DNA of 64,000 bases, from assembly GCA_021234155.1 (NCBI GenBank), contig JAJEKV010000017.1:5561901-5625900 (forward strand). The letters are read 5' to 3'. Shown piece after piece: positions 40,400 through 51,481 of this stretch. Origin of the DNA: Isoetes taiwanensis (Eukaryota > Streptophyta > Lycopodiopsida > Isoetales > Isoetaceae). Under the pieces are notes generated by a model. The model was given only the letters and a program-made list of their open reading frames with translations, made no database searches and was not told where the DNA came from. How positions within the stretch are numbered: the first letter of the stretch is position 1; every line of letters begins with the position of its first letter. A program made the position numbers and the translations under genes.

Positions 40400-41830
40400 C
40401 ATCCAGTATTCACTCTAGCAGATGTGGTGCCCTTTGATCCGGCTACAAAGGAGTTGCTGACCTGGTCACAAGAATCTGATCTGGCAGGGAAACGATTTTA
40501 TATTATCAATGGTAATCATTCGGTCTCTGCTGCTCAGCTTGTGTGCAGTAAGTTGGGGACAGAAGACGCTAGAGTTGAGCTCAGGAAGATCTATAGCTAC
40601 AGAATATGCAGAGTTCTTTCTGGAGACATCAGTGGCCTGGACCTTCTTAGCTCAGTGTCGATGTCAATGATATAGTAGCCAAGACTGTCTTCAAGGAACC
40701 ATATGTGGATCAGATCCACCATCTGCGTAAGCAGTATTAGGAGTGTGGAAGACCAGCTCCTGCTGGTAAAGGACAGTCAAGAAGTGACGAGTACAAGGTA
40801 TGTTTACGTCTGTGATGCCAAACATTTATCGAAATAGTGCAGCTGCGCCATTTGATGTAAATAGCGCAGCTGCGCCATTTGAGTTGAAATTCTAACATCG
40901 CCAGTTCTCTTGCAGCACTACCTAGAAATGGCAGACAAGATTCTGAGGGGCAAACACACGAAGAATGTCAATCGGTTTGTCTTCATGCCAGATGATGTCT
41001 ATGCACTCTTTCGCCAGATGTGGAACAAATGGAGGAAGGGAGAACTAAAGGACAATAGGGGTCAAGCTATAGTAATCAATTTTGCGAAAGACAAAGATTA
41101 CTTCAGTGACAACGACCTTAGATGCATGAGGGGCTTGGACTATGATGATTGTCGAAAGGTCCTCGAAGAAGCATTAAGCGGGGATATATACGTCAAAGTC
41201 ACCTCAGATTACGAAGGCGAGAATTTCTTCAAGACGAGGGCGCAGAACTTAAGAATACTTGCTTACATGAAGAAGGAGATACTGCACTTCATTGCAGATC
41301 AAATTGGCATTAAGTACAAGAAATTCGAGGACCTAAGGAAGGCCACCGACCATTTTTCAGATAATGCACTTCTGGCTTGGGGAGTATGCCACCATAAGTG
41401 GGTGTCGGAAGAAATACTCAAAGAGGGAGTTCATGGTAACATGCCATTCTCCTTGGCCAGATCCATTCGAAAAATCCTTCAGCCCGAAACAGAAAAGAAC
41501 TTGCCAAGATATTTTGTGGAACATGTCACTGCTGGGGGGATTCCGCAAGAAAATGCAGTTCTACCTGCCAGCATGATATGTTTAGATGCAAAGCAGCTTA
41601 CTCCAGTTTGGAATAGTGAGACTGTAACCGCGTTCTTCGATAGCGACAGATGACAGATGTAGAGACATACTGGATTCTATGTTTCGTCAGGCCGGAGCAT
41701 AACTTTCTATTTGCCAGTGCGCTTGAAAGACTGGAATCCAGGTCAAGAGTATTTATAGGAATCTATGAAGAGGAGCTGGTACAGATGGTTCAGGAATCAA
41801 AGAGCCATGCGAAGCTTGGTATAATCCGAA
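40400..41830 (+). pseudogene. F gene 2, 3' part after E1: ParB-like block and conserved helical exon
   Basis: Resumes HPVFTLADVVPFDPATKELL, then FYIINGNHSVSAAQLV (box at about 40508) and ICRVLSGD. A frameshift near 40640 and a TAG follow before SDEYK and the donor GTATGT at about 40800. Exon 3 starts at 40916 after TTGCAG with HYLEMADKILRGKHTKN and is open to 41653 (LRCMRGLDYDDCRK, VKVTSDYEGENFF, then MICLDAKQLTPVW). After another shift WILCFVRPEHNFL and SRSRVFIGIYEEE appear. Homology ends near 41815, before methyltransferase motif I. Confidence 0.75.
40831..40880. repeat. two F-type palindromes in F gene 2 intron 2
   Basis: AAATAGTGCAGCTGCGCCA and AAATAGCGCAGCTGCGCCA types at about 40831 and 40858, each ending CATTTGA. 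They lie in the short intron 40800-40915, the same position as the E-type pair at 18911-18962 in E1, but with the AGCT core. Confidence 0.8.
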
Positions 41831-42870
41831 CCCTAGTCGTCTCCACTGTCGCCCGATCCCTTCAACAAAGAAATAACCTGCAATACATCTCGGCCCAATC
41901 CTCCCTAACCCTAGGATGCTTTAGCCGCTCCACAGATCTCAACCTTTGGATTGTATTAAATAATGAATCCAAACCGTCCAAATTAGGGCGCGATGCATTA
42001 CATAGACCAAAACCGTATAATATAAGATGGATACTTGGATGGTGTTTATATTCTTTCTTTCTGCTCCCTCCGTGTATTGGGAATAAGGGAAGGGTATAGA
42101 CCTGAAAGCCTCTTAGAACTAGAGATGTTTCTAGCTAGACCCCTTAAAACCCAATAAATGTGGCCTGTGCGCAAGAGCCAACCTGGCGGTGGATGCTATG
42201 ATGTGGTTCAGCACCAAACAACGGACACAATTGGTGAAGTGGGGGTAAAATTCTGCTGAGCGTGGCTACTGGGGCTCCTACAGTGTGCTAGGCTTATAGT
42301 CAGTCACTGTGTGTGGGCCGGGTATGGGCTTGACACCTCCTGGGTCGCAGGATATGGCCTTTATGGACGTCCTCGACTTTGCGTAGATTTAGAGGGGTAA
42401 GTCGGGTACAGATACGGGTGCTGCAGATGTGGCAGGTATCCTCTAGCACACCCATGGAACCGTTGTGATCCGGGAGGGGAAGCTTCTCTGACCTGCCTCA
42501 TCGGACTGGGGAGATGTAACTCGGGGGTAGTCCCATGGGATGATTCCTCGGGATTGCAAGCACATCATAGCACGTTTCAACCTATCTGCAAAGTGTGCAC
42601 AAGAGGGGCGGATGGAGTGGACTACCCTAGCCATTGTCTTTTGCCAGACAATGCCATGTTATACTTCCGTCTGCCGATATCTTGAGGCCCGGCCGTCAGT
42701 TGACCCTATGGAGTTTGAGCCCCGGTAGCGCCCTTGTCATGGTGTACTTCTCATGTTATTTATGGTTGTATTGTCTTTTTGTTGATGATGACGGATGGGC
42801 CACCCTTCGTGGTGGTATATTATTTCAGCATGATTGTTGTATGCTAACATGTATGTACGCTTCCGCTATA
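41831..42870. other. unassigned stretch after F gene 2
   Basis: No gene-like frame. Colinearity with gene 2 of E is lost near 41815, so either another insertion or a deletion begins here. The right end of F was not found, and no TIR-like sequence was recognised. Confidence 0.4.
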
Positions 42871-43140
42871 TAGGATTCCCATAGAGGACGTGGGACGAAT
42901 GACATCTCCGTGTTCCTCGCCCAGACACTTGGTCATCCCAAGTGGTCCAAGTATGACGGAGGGTCCTACCATGGCGGGAGGGGAATTCCCGTATTTGTAC
43001 GATGGGAGCATCGTATGGATTCTGGGAGCATCACATTCATGCCCCATCTTGAAGAGGCTCTTAGGATTTTTCACAAAAATGCCTCATCCTCGTATTATAT
43101 CATGGATTGGCATGATCCAGAAAGGAAGAACTTAAAGTAA
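42871..43140 (+). CDS. exon-like open segment of unknown origin
   Basis: After GCTATATAG, an acceptor-like AG, an 88-codon frame reads DSHRGRGTNDISVFLAQTLG, then HPKWSKYDGGSYHGG, VRWEHRMDSGSITFMP, and ends DWHDPERKNLK-stop. The composition is protein-like (many W, Y, G, H). No start codon near the beginning, so it may be a last exon. I do not recognise it. It may belong to F or to an element next to it. Confidence 0.35.
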
Positions 43141-43216
43141 TCGTTGCGTTGTTAAAGGATATGTTTAGACTGGAATGCAGTTATTAGTGCCACTGCAAAG
43201 AGGAACTACTTCATAT

Positions 43217-43473
43217 AGCTAGAGATTACTTATGATTAGGCCTTTAAGTTTGTTATTTAAATGCCATTTTCCATGTTGCAAATTGGCATTATCATGCATT
43301 TGCTTGTCGGATCCATAAAGGTTGTTATTTGAGATTCTATTCTCAATTTCATATTCCAACCATGCAGTTTCATGTACAACATGACTTGGTTAAACTATAA
43401 CATGATTGCTTGCCATCATATTATTACTTTTATTATTGCTTCTTTATCATCACACTTTAAGACAAGCTCACTT
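43217..43473. repeat. direct repeat B, first copy (5' end of a repeat unit)
   Basis: TAGCTAGAGATTACTTATGATTAGG through to ATCACACTTTAA, about 95% identical by eye to 47238-47493. It overlaps the start of the long open frame at 43406. Confidence 0.85.
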
Positions 43474-45904
43474 ATTGTCTTTTGTTCTTATTCCATTTGA
43501 ACAAATAAATGAGGAGTGGATAAATGAATACATAAACAATTATGAATTGATAACCAGGACAAGTTACACTCGCCAAACAGGCCAGATTAAAGTTCAAAGG
43601 GAACTAGCAATGCAAACCTTGAAACTTCCTAACACTAACCAAGCACCTCGGTATGACAATATTGACCTAGGGTCTTATGGCATTACAGTAAAGAAAAAAT
43701 GCTTTAATTTCGATAAAGTAAATTCAACATTTAGAGCCATTTTCCTTCACTTAAAGAAAAGACTCATGCCAATTAATCAACATGGTTATAGTCGGAAATG
43801 GTTAGCTTATGTGATAATGGCTACACAAGGAATTCCAGTACCTTGGGCAACACTTTTTACAGAGCAATTACATAGGCAATTGCGAAATATTAAAAGAAAT
43901 AATGCACAGGAATTTCCTTATGCCATCCATCTACAACTAATGATGCATCATTTGTTAAATTTACAGGAGACTCATAGTGACATTAAAGAACTAACACCTC
44001 AAGGGCCCCTTGAAGTGCCAATAATGACTATTCAGTCTCCCGACGATCCCTTTGCATCCATGACAGGTTTATTGGCTGACACTCAACGTTGTTATCAAAC
44101 CATTCTAGTGGATGTTAAAACTAAAGTACAACAAGTTATCATACTTCAACAAGAGAAGCAAGGTCTCGAAGATGCTCTTAAACTAAAAATCCAAGATTTT
44201 GCTGAGGTCACTAAGAAAATGCAGGAAATGGAGCATGCCCATGCAGAACTCTTAGCCAACAACCCAACTAACATTATAGCTATCAAAAGTTTATTCCAGA
44301 CGAAATTAGACACTCTCAAAGTTAAAAGACAGCAGCAACTGCAGGGTATGAAACAGTCCCACCAAGTGTTAAAGAGTCAGTTGACTCACAGCCAGTCCTT
44401 GATTGATCAAATTCACCACGAATTTGGTAATTGCCAACGGCTTCTACCTACACTAACAACTTTTGAAAATAGATACCAATATGACTTGAGCAGTTTAAAG
44501 ATACATCTGTTGACTCAAAGTATAGATCCCGCTGTACCTATTCCTATGGAGCTATATTCAACCGTATGGAAGAATTTCACTTATGTACAGCGCCTGCATC
44601 TGGTTGCTGCCATATGTCGTAATGATATTTCTGTTTGCACCACCACTCTATGTAAAACATGGGCTGTTGATGTAACAAGCTATATTATAGCTTACTTGGC
44701 CCATTCTCAAGTCGCCATGGGAAGCACTACTAAAGATGCCATCAGTGATGTTAAACCCAAGTTTGTTTTTGAAGCAACAGGTGATCTTGTACACATGGAC
44801 AAGTTTGATCAAGAATTGGCTAAACTAAATTTCCGTCAACATGTCAAAGAGGCACAAGCATTGCTCTTACAAGCAATGGAAATCACCGTCAAGCGCCACA
44901 ATGAGTTCAGAATTTGGGCGAGATTTGCTTCTATTGTAGCTCTGCATTATGACATCATACTTACCAATAATAAAGCGACAATGTTGTCCGTACACAATAT
45001 AGATTGGCAGTCACCAACAGATGACGAGTGGGAGACACTCAAGCAAAATTTGCCTCTAAATTTCCTTCAGAAAATGGACTCTTTATATAAAAATGACTCT
45101 AACAATGAATTATTTTTGGATATGCCTCCCCTTAAACAGGTTGATGATGACACCTGGAGAAAATCCTTGCTCCAAACAAGTGACATACAAGTAAACTTCT
45201 CCAATGCACCCTCAATTATTCAAGAAGATCCTAATTTTGATCCCAGGTTTGCACGCCGAATGCCATGGAAGGAGTCAATTCAAAAGCAAGTTCCAAACTG
45301 GGCAATTATAAAAGGGACCAACTGGGATACTTCTGAAGATACTATTCGACACCTAGAGAGTTTTATTACTCATGCCCAGAATAGTCCAGAAAAGCTGATT
45401 TATGAACAAGCTAAATTTTGCAAATTTCTCGTTCTTATCTTAAGTCCCTCTGCAGCATCCAAAGAGAAGCTTAGTCATATCAATCCAAATAAAAGTTGCC
45501 ATGGAACTTTTATGGATACGGCAATATTCCTCAAGCTCAGCCATCTACCAGCCCGGTACATTCAAGTCTTCGAAGATATGACATCCACAGGGTTCTTGAT
45601 TGATGCCTCCAAGGCATATTACGACACAACTTTGTCCATGGCTGGACGACGAAAACAGAATATAGCTATCTTTAATAAGCATTATAGAGATCATCATTTC
45701 CAACCTGTCAATGTGCAAACTTCAAGCAGGCACCAAGAGGACCGTCAAGTGTGTGTGGAGCATACGCTCCACACAAAAACGGGGGATAATGTTGACAACA
45801 GGGAGGATTTTCCCCATGAGGAATTAGAAGACGACAACAGCGATGGTCCTTATGACAACCATTTCAAGCGCACCGGTAAACGCACCCGACGAGGTGCTAA
45901 ATAA
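43406..45904 (+). CDS. long unrecognised ORF of a repeat element (832 codons)
   Basis: Open from 43406, just after a TGA. The first in-frame ATG after the leucine-rich stretch is at 43610 (MQTLKLP), so the true start is either there or in an upstream exon. The N-terminal third has KWLAYVIMATQGIPVPWATLF and YAIHLQLMMHHLL, reminiscent of plant-transposon or gag-associated domains. The middle is coiled-coil (QEKQGLEDALKLKIQDFAEV). The end is acidic, then basic (KRTGKRTRRGAK). No RT, protease or DDE motif. Intactness among so many relics suggests recent activity or constraint. Confidence 0.6.
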   Translation: MLAIILLLLLLLLYHHTLRQAHLLSFVLIPFEQINEEWINEYINNYELITRTSYTRQTGQIKVQRELAMQTLKLPNTNQAPRYDNIDLGSYGITVKKKCFNFDKVNSTFRAIFLHLKKRLMPINQHGYSRKWLAYVIMATQGIPVPWATLFTEQLHRQLRNIKRNNAQEFPYAIHLQLMMHHLLNLQETHSDIKELTPQGPLEVPIMTIQSPDDPFASMTGLLADTQRCYQTILVDVKTKVQQVIILQQEKQGLEDALKLKIQDFAEVTKKMQEMEHAHAELLANNPTNIIAIKSLFQTKLDTLKVKRQQQLQGMKQSHQVLKSQLTHSQSLIDQIHHEFGNCQRLLPTLTTFENRYQYDLSSLKIHLLTQSIDPAVPIPMELYSTVWKNFTYVQRLHLVAAICRNDISVCTTTLCKTWAVDVTSYIIAYLAHSQVAMGSTTKDAISDVKPKFVFEATGDLVHMDKFDQELAKLNFRQHVKEAQALLLQAMEITVKRHNEFRIWARFASIVALHYDIILTNNKATMLSVHNIDWQSPTDDEWETLKQNLPLNFLQKMDSLYKNDSNNELFLDMPPLKQVDDDTWRKSLLQTSDIQVNFSNAPSIIQEDPNFDPRFARRMPWKESIQKQVPNWAIIKGTNWDTSEDTIRHLESFITHAQNSPEKLIYEQAKFCKFLVLILSPSAASKEKLSHINPNKSCHGTFMDTAIFLKLSHLPARYIQVFEDMTSTGFLIDASKAYYDTTLSMAGRRKQNIAIFNKHYRDHHFQPVNVQTSSRHQEDRQVCVEHTLHTKTGDNVDNREDFPHEELEDDNSDGPYDNHFKRTGKRTRRGAK

Positions 45905-46911
45905 ACTGCTCTAAGCGGAAATGAATGTATGTTGTGACATGTGCACTATTGATATTTTTAAGACCATCATGTGGCAACATCTCTATTGTTAAAGTTAAAG
46001 TTGTTAAAATTAAAGCTATTGGTTAATGTAAATTGTGAAAAGACAAAAAAATAAAATGAACATTAAAACATTAAAACAGGTCGAGACCTGAGAGGTCGCG
46101 ACCTGTGAAGGCATATAAAAATCAGAAGGGCGGATTCAGTTGGGGCCGGTTCTTCTGCCAGATTTCGGCCAGCATCTTCACGGAACTGCCAGTGCTTGCT
46201 CCAGGGTTGCCGAATCTCTGCCAAGAGTGCTTTTATGTTGCCATAGTCTGGCCGGAATTTGCCAGAGTTGGCTCTAGGGTTGCCGAGATCGAACGCCGAA
46301 ATTCATGCTGAGAACCATGATTTGCATTGCAGACTTCTGATTCAGGGTAAATTCGCCATCATATATCTGTTTAATGTAAACCTGCGTGTTAATCTTCAAA
46401 GTTAATCAGTTTTGTAAAAGAAAGGCTGTGCCAGAATCGTTCAAGAAAGGGCTTCTAAGCCTTTTTGTTTACAGTTAAGATCGCCAAGTGCATAAATTCG
46501 TCAGGGCTTGCACAAATCCTTGCAACAAATTCGCCAGGCTTCTGCATAGAATACGAATATATTTATCAGAGGATTACCATGTCTATTCTTGAGGTCTGAG
46601 TAAACCCTTGGTTAATGTCTGGTTCTGCTACATTGTTTATTCAAGATAAAGTTCCAGATATTGTTAAGGCGGCATAAATTCTCCATTTGCTGGTAATCTG
46701 TGGCAATTGTTTTATTGCTTAAAACTTCTATTGTACCAGGACATTGAGTTTAATGCAATAGAAGACTTGGATGAACCCGAACTGGATGAATTGTATGGTT
46801 GCATTAATAACTTGGTAAGCATTGGTGTCTTAAGTCGTATCACATAATTGTAACTGTGGATCTTGTATGTGAATGTATGATTAAGGGGGTGAGACGGGAT
46901 AGACCCTTAAC
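45905..46911. other. 3' region of the 832-codon ORF unit
   Basis: A GGTCGAGACCTGAGAGGTCG inverted motif at 46079 precedes GGCATATAAAAATC. Repeated phrases on GCCAGA and CGCCGAAATT follow. No coding frame of note. Confidence 0.4.
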
Positions 46912-47236
46912 ACAAAGGTTTGCTTTGCTGATGCAATACATAATCTGTCTCATACGGTCCTTAAATAATAAGGGACTTGTATATATATAAAAGTTACTAA
47001 TGACTAGCCTCGTTGTATTATTGATTATATTTTTGTGTACTCCTTGAATTGAAATAATATCTTAACGCTCTTTTCTATTCTATTCTATTTTAGAACAATG
47101 TGTTTACCTCTAGCACACTTTATGTTGTCAAATCAACAAATGGTCCACAATCAATATTAACCCATCGTTTAGGGAAAAACTCTCTTATTAATATAAATTT
47201 AGCAAATACTACATCTTTGGTCTCGAATGTCATGAA
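46912..47236. repeat. direct repeat A, first copy
   Basis: ACAAAGGTTTGCTTTGCTGATG to CATGAATTTCTTATTAA, matching 47493-47803. With repeat B at 47238 it shows that a second, internally deleted unit follows the first. Confidence 0.85.
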
Positions 47237-47803
47237 TTTCTTATTAATAGCTAGAGATTACTTATGATTAGGCCTTTAAGTTTGTTATTTAGATGCCATT
47301 TTCCATGTTGCAAATTGGCATTATCATGCATTTGTTTGTGGGATCCATAAAGGTTGTTATTTGAGATTGTATTCTCAATTTAATATTCCAACCATGCAGT
47401 TTCATGTACAACACAACTTGGTTGAACTATAACATGATTGCTTGCCATCATATTATTACTTTTATTATTGCTTCTTTATAATCGCACTTTAACAAAGGTT
47501 TACTAATGCAATACATAATCTGTCTCATACGGTCCTTAAATAATAAGGACTTGTATACATATAAAAGTTACTAATGACTAGTGTCGTTGCGTTATTGATT
47601 GTATTTTTGTGTACTCCTTGAGTTGAAATAATATCTTAGCGCTCTTTTAGAACAATGTGTTTACCTCTAGCACACTTTATGTTGTCAATCAACAAATGGT
47701 CCACAATCAATATTAACCCATCATTTAGGGTAAAACTCTCTCATTAATATGATTTTAGCACATACTACATCTTTGGTCTTGAATATCATGAATTTCTTAT
47801 TAA
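47237..47803. mobile_element. internally deleted tandem derivative of the 43.2-47.2 kb unit
   Basis: Repeat B (47238-47493) is joined directly to repeat A (47493-47803) at CACTTTAACAAAGG. The 832-codon ORF between them is removed. The junction shares TTAACAAAGG-like microhomology with both parents. This looks like a non-autonomous deletion derivative lying in tandem with the full unit. Confidence 0.65.
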
Positions 47804-49129
47804 AACTTACCTTGACTATACGCCGCAATGTTGGGCACACATTACTATGATTTGCATGGTGGATAACATGCCAAAAAAAGTATGTGGAAGCTAAGACTAA
47901 CGAGAAAATTGATGGATTTGCTGAACTGGCTATCTATTTAGTTGCAGATAGTTTGAGACGATCAAGGATAAATCTTCTGGATATGTTTTGCTATATTGTT
48001 CATTCATGTAATGAATCTAAATATTCTGAAGAAATATTGATAATGTTCATTTCTATATGAATGTAAATATTTCAAAGCAATAATTGTCTTTATAATCCCC
48101 ATGACGTTATCGATGATGAGACTACACTGGTCATCCTAGGAACAATTATTGATGCTGCAAGGATATCTTTTTCTAAGCCCTTCCATTTCCTTATACTATC
48201 ATAATCCTTGGATTCTAGAATTCTAGATTCCTACTCCCTATGAATTTGTAACAATATTATTTCTAGTGGATCTAGCTTTTGAGTTTGCATATGTTTTGAC
48301 AATCGAGATCACAGTGATGGAGAGGATATATAGAAAGACATGATGAAAACTGCTTTTTCATGAATTCTTTAAAAGCTATAAAAGGCATGCATATTTAGAG
48401 TTCCATCATGAACTAAAGTATACCAATGAACCTGGACAAAATTTTGTGGTTTGCATTTCCGTACCTATTTTCTGTTGATGTACTTAACTACTTCTAAGAG
48501 TGACACTTTGAGCATTAGATCTGTCTTCGTAAATTTTTGTCTTTAGAGATAGATTTCACTGCCCTCCACATTCCTTATAAAACATTATTTTCTCTAGTGA
48601 GTCTATAAATGCAAAGTTAATATACTGATGATACTATCATTAGATAATTTCAATAACAAAAATAATTACAAAAGCAAATAATGTCCATTATTGCCAATAC
48701 CAACATGCGTTGTTTGTGAAATGTTGGTACAATGTTGCACAATGTTAAAGGCCGAGTGAAAACACATGCCAAAAAATTAGCCCGGCAATGCCGGGCACAC
48801 ATTTACTAGTGATGAATTTGAAGGCTAAAAAATAGATTGAGGATAGATAAAGTAGCTCAAGGCATGGAATCAAGGTAGTATCCTCATATTAGCAAAGCTT
48901 AGAATTACCAAATCTTGAGCCATCTTTCAAACTTCAATTTGTCTTTAAAAAACTACTGAAGTGATCAAAACTGCATCTAGTGATCTCTTTTTCTCAAATC
49001 CTTATGAAGGTATTGCAACTAAAATTATGACCCAGATGAATGATGAAACAAAATGTGAATGCTTTAAATATTGCTAAATCCTAGCAACACATCTGTTTAC
49101 AAAATATTTAATAAAGTCTTGATAGTAGC
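47804..49129. other. AT-rich stretch without recognised gene
   Basis: Only the words CAATGTTGGGCACACATTACTA (near 47827) and CAATGCCGGGCACACATTTACTA (near 48785) recur. They suggest the edges of another repeat of about 1 kb. No convincing open frame. Confidence 0.35.
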
Positions 49130-49530
49130 TGAGTCTATTTCTTCTACACAATCTGGTTTTCACCCTCACCAATGCATCTTGAACATTGTTGTGCCTGCTT
49201 ACAAGGGCATGTATTGGGCTCCTTTACATGGTCATTAAGTGGTACTTCTTAGACTGCACTTTGCTAAAGCCTATGACAATTTGAATTTGTTATTTTGGAG
49301 AAATGTCGTCTTGCTTTAGGATTTAGTGAGGTATTCACCCCAGATGTTATGAAGCTCTATGCGTCGGTCAAGTCTGCAGTCTTTTTTCAAGGTGAGCCAT
49401 CTCAAATCTTTACTGTTGGTCATGGGATCCGACAAGGTTGTCCTTTAGTTCCCGTGCAATTTGGGCAAAGGTGTTGTCTCAGCTCTTTGATGTTGCCACT
49501 CTGGAAGGTCTCATCTAAAATCAACCATGC
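49130..49530 (+). pseudogene. LINE-A reverse transcriptase fragment
   Basis: Reads TQSGFHPHQCILNIV, then (frameshifted) HFAKAYDN and FSEVFTPDVMKLYASVKSAV, and FFQGEPSQIFTVGHGIRQGCPL. It is colinear with the RT of the LINE at 8232-11508 (TQSGFLPRRCILNNV, FQGEPSAFFQVGRGIRQGC). It is cut off before the YADD box. Confidence 0.8.
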
Positions 49531-49721
49531 TTAAAGGTTCTTAGGGCCCCCTGGCAATAACATGACAAAGCAATAAATAGGTCAAACAAACTCTCCATTG
49601 CCTTGTGGGCGCCATGGGAGGCGCCGTTTGCCGTTTCTGTATGTATCTCTCTCCTCGAGTGCCAGCTTTGGACGATTTTTTGTGCGTTGGAAAGCTCGGA
49701 CTGTAAGCTTTCCGTCAGTAT

Positions 49722-51481
49722 ATGGCATCAAGCAGCCCAACATCGGAATCAGTGCCGGATTTGGGGTTTCCCATTTCGGCCTCTATAGTTAACCCTGGCA
49801 TGTCTTCCTCAGTTGTTATTTCTTCTGTCAATTCTGCTTCCATGGCTTTCTCTTCTGTTTCTGCCTCCCCTATGCAATCTAGTGCTTCTGTAATTCCTCC
49901 TTCCTTGCTTGCTAGCTCACGTCTCAATCCTCTTGCTTTTGCACATCCTTCTGCTAGTGCATCCACTACTTTGCAACAATTTCCGCCTCTCACTGCTTCC
50001 TCATCTGCTGCAACTGCGGGTCCTTGTTCTCATGTACATCCTAGCTCGTGCTTCCCATTTTCCATCTACCTCTGTTGCATTTTTGCCTTCTACTCCTTCC
50101 TCTTCTGCGGGTCTTCTTCCTGCTCCTGCCTCTGCTCCTGCTCCTTGGACCTCTAGTGATACAATTGCTCGTGTGTCACGTGCACGCTTTAGTGATTGGA
50201 TAAAGCGTGATATGACATCTGGTATACGCTCTACCTGTGTTACGGCTGCTGTGAATATTATGATGGAGAATAATAAGAAGGAAGTGTCTGCATACTTGAA
50301 GGAGTTACAGGCTGCGGAAGATAAGATGGACATTCAACTCCCTTCAGAGAGTGTCTTTATGAGACTAATGAGTGCGCCAATGCTTTCACACAGGCGGGGC
50401 TTCCTGTAGTTGAGATTGATCACAGGGTACATTTACAGTGTATTCAGAATCTTGTCTCTCATGTTGTTGTGTGTCACTTTACTGGTCAGTTTGTCGATCT
50501 TAGAAGGATGGGCTTTTGGTTAAAGCAGCATCTACAGAGATTGGGTCTACCCCAGCATGAGTCTTTGAAGGTCCTTGATAAGGAAAACAATTATTTCCTA
50601 ATCATGTTTGGGTCTCCCATAGCGGTTGATAAGCTGGTGGAGCGGGGAGTAGATCCTTTGTGGGGGCACTATCTTTTATATCAGGTATACACTCCTGGCT
50701 TTTTGCCTAGCAAGACTAGTGCACTCGGATGCCATGCTGGTTTGCCTTGGAAGATTTTCCTATTGAGTTGCAAGTTCCAGAGTTCATGATGACTATTGCT
50801 AGTGGCTTGGGTCTCCATCTTGCTCACTCTATTATGAATGGTCCTCGTATTTGTGTCTCTCTTCCAGCTGATGCATCTCTCCCAAAATCTGTTGTGGTCA
50901 AAAGTGGTCCACTGTTCTTCAAATATGGTTTGTCACTACTTAATGGTCCTGAGCTTGCAGACATGTTTCAAGATGCTGAGGCATTCTCTAGTTTTCGCAT
51001 TAGAAGAACACCTCCCTTTGCTCCTGCAACATCTGCAGCCCATGGTCAAGTGTCTCCATCTTCCTTTGATCCCTCTCCAGTCTTGGCAGCTTCGGGTCCT
51101 AGCCAGCCTGCTTCTGCTCCTGTGTCTATTCCTGCCCCTCTTTCTCCCTCTTCTCCCTCCTCCTCTGCGTCCCAAGTTGCTCTTCCTGATGAGCAACGTG
51201 AGAGGCTTGCAGTCATTGCTCGCAAACAGGAACGACTGGAAGCATCTCGAGGTGAGTGGTCTATCCCTCATATGAAAAGAGTTGCCCGTCGGAGAAACAC
51301 TATTGCACCACAATCTCTTCCTGTTGAGTGTGCTACTCCAGCTGAACCAGTAGTGGCTACCATTGTTACAACCCTTCCTGCATCCTCTGGACTGACCTGG
51401 GCTGATCAGATGGAAGTATCATCTGCTAATAGTGACTCCATGGATTTGGAACACCGTCCACCAGACCCCCCTGCATTATGA
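49722..51481 (+). pseudogene. LINE ORF1 (DUF4283-like), frameshifted
   Basis: Starts MASSSPTSESVPDLGF with a Ser/Pro/Ala-rich N-terminus, then DTIARVSRARFSDWIKRDM. A DUF4283-like part follows (CHFTGQFVDLRRMGFWLKQ, YFLIMFGSPIAVDKLVERG, LPWEDFPIELQVPEFMMTIA split by a shift near 50740). A second Ser/Pro-rich region and a basic KRVARRRN lie near the end. Frames change near 50030, 50410 and 50740. In plant L1 elements this protein binds RNA. Confidence 0.65.

Noticed and set aside
43406-43480. Leucine-rich start of the 832-codon ORF as a signal peptide
   Set aside because: The frame there has no ATG. The stretch is the T-rich end of repeat B and occurs in the deleted copy too.
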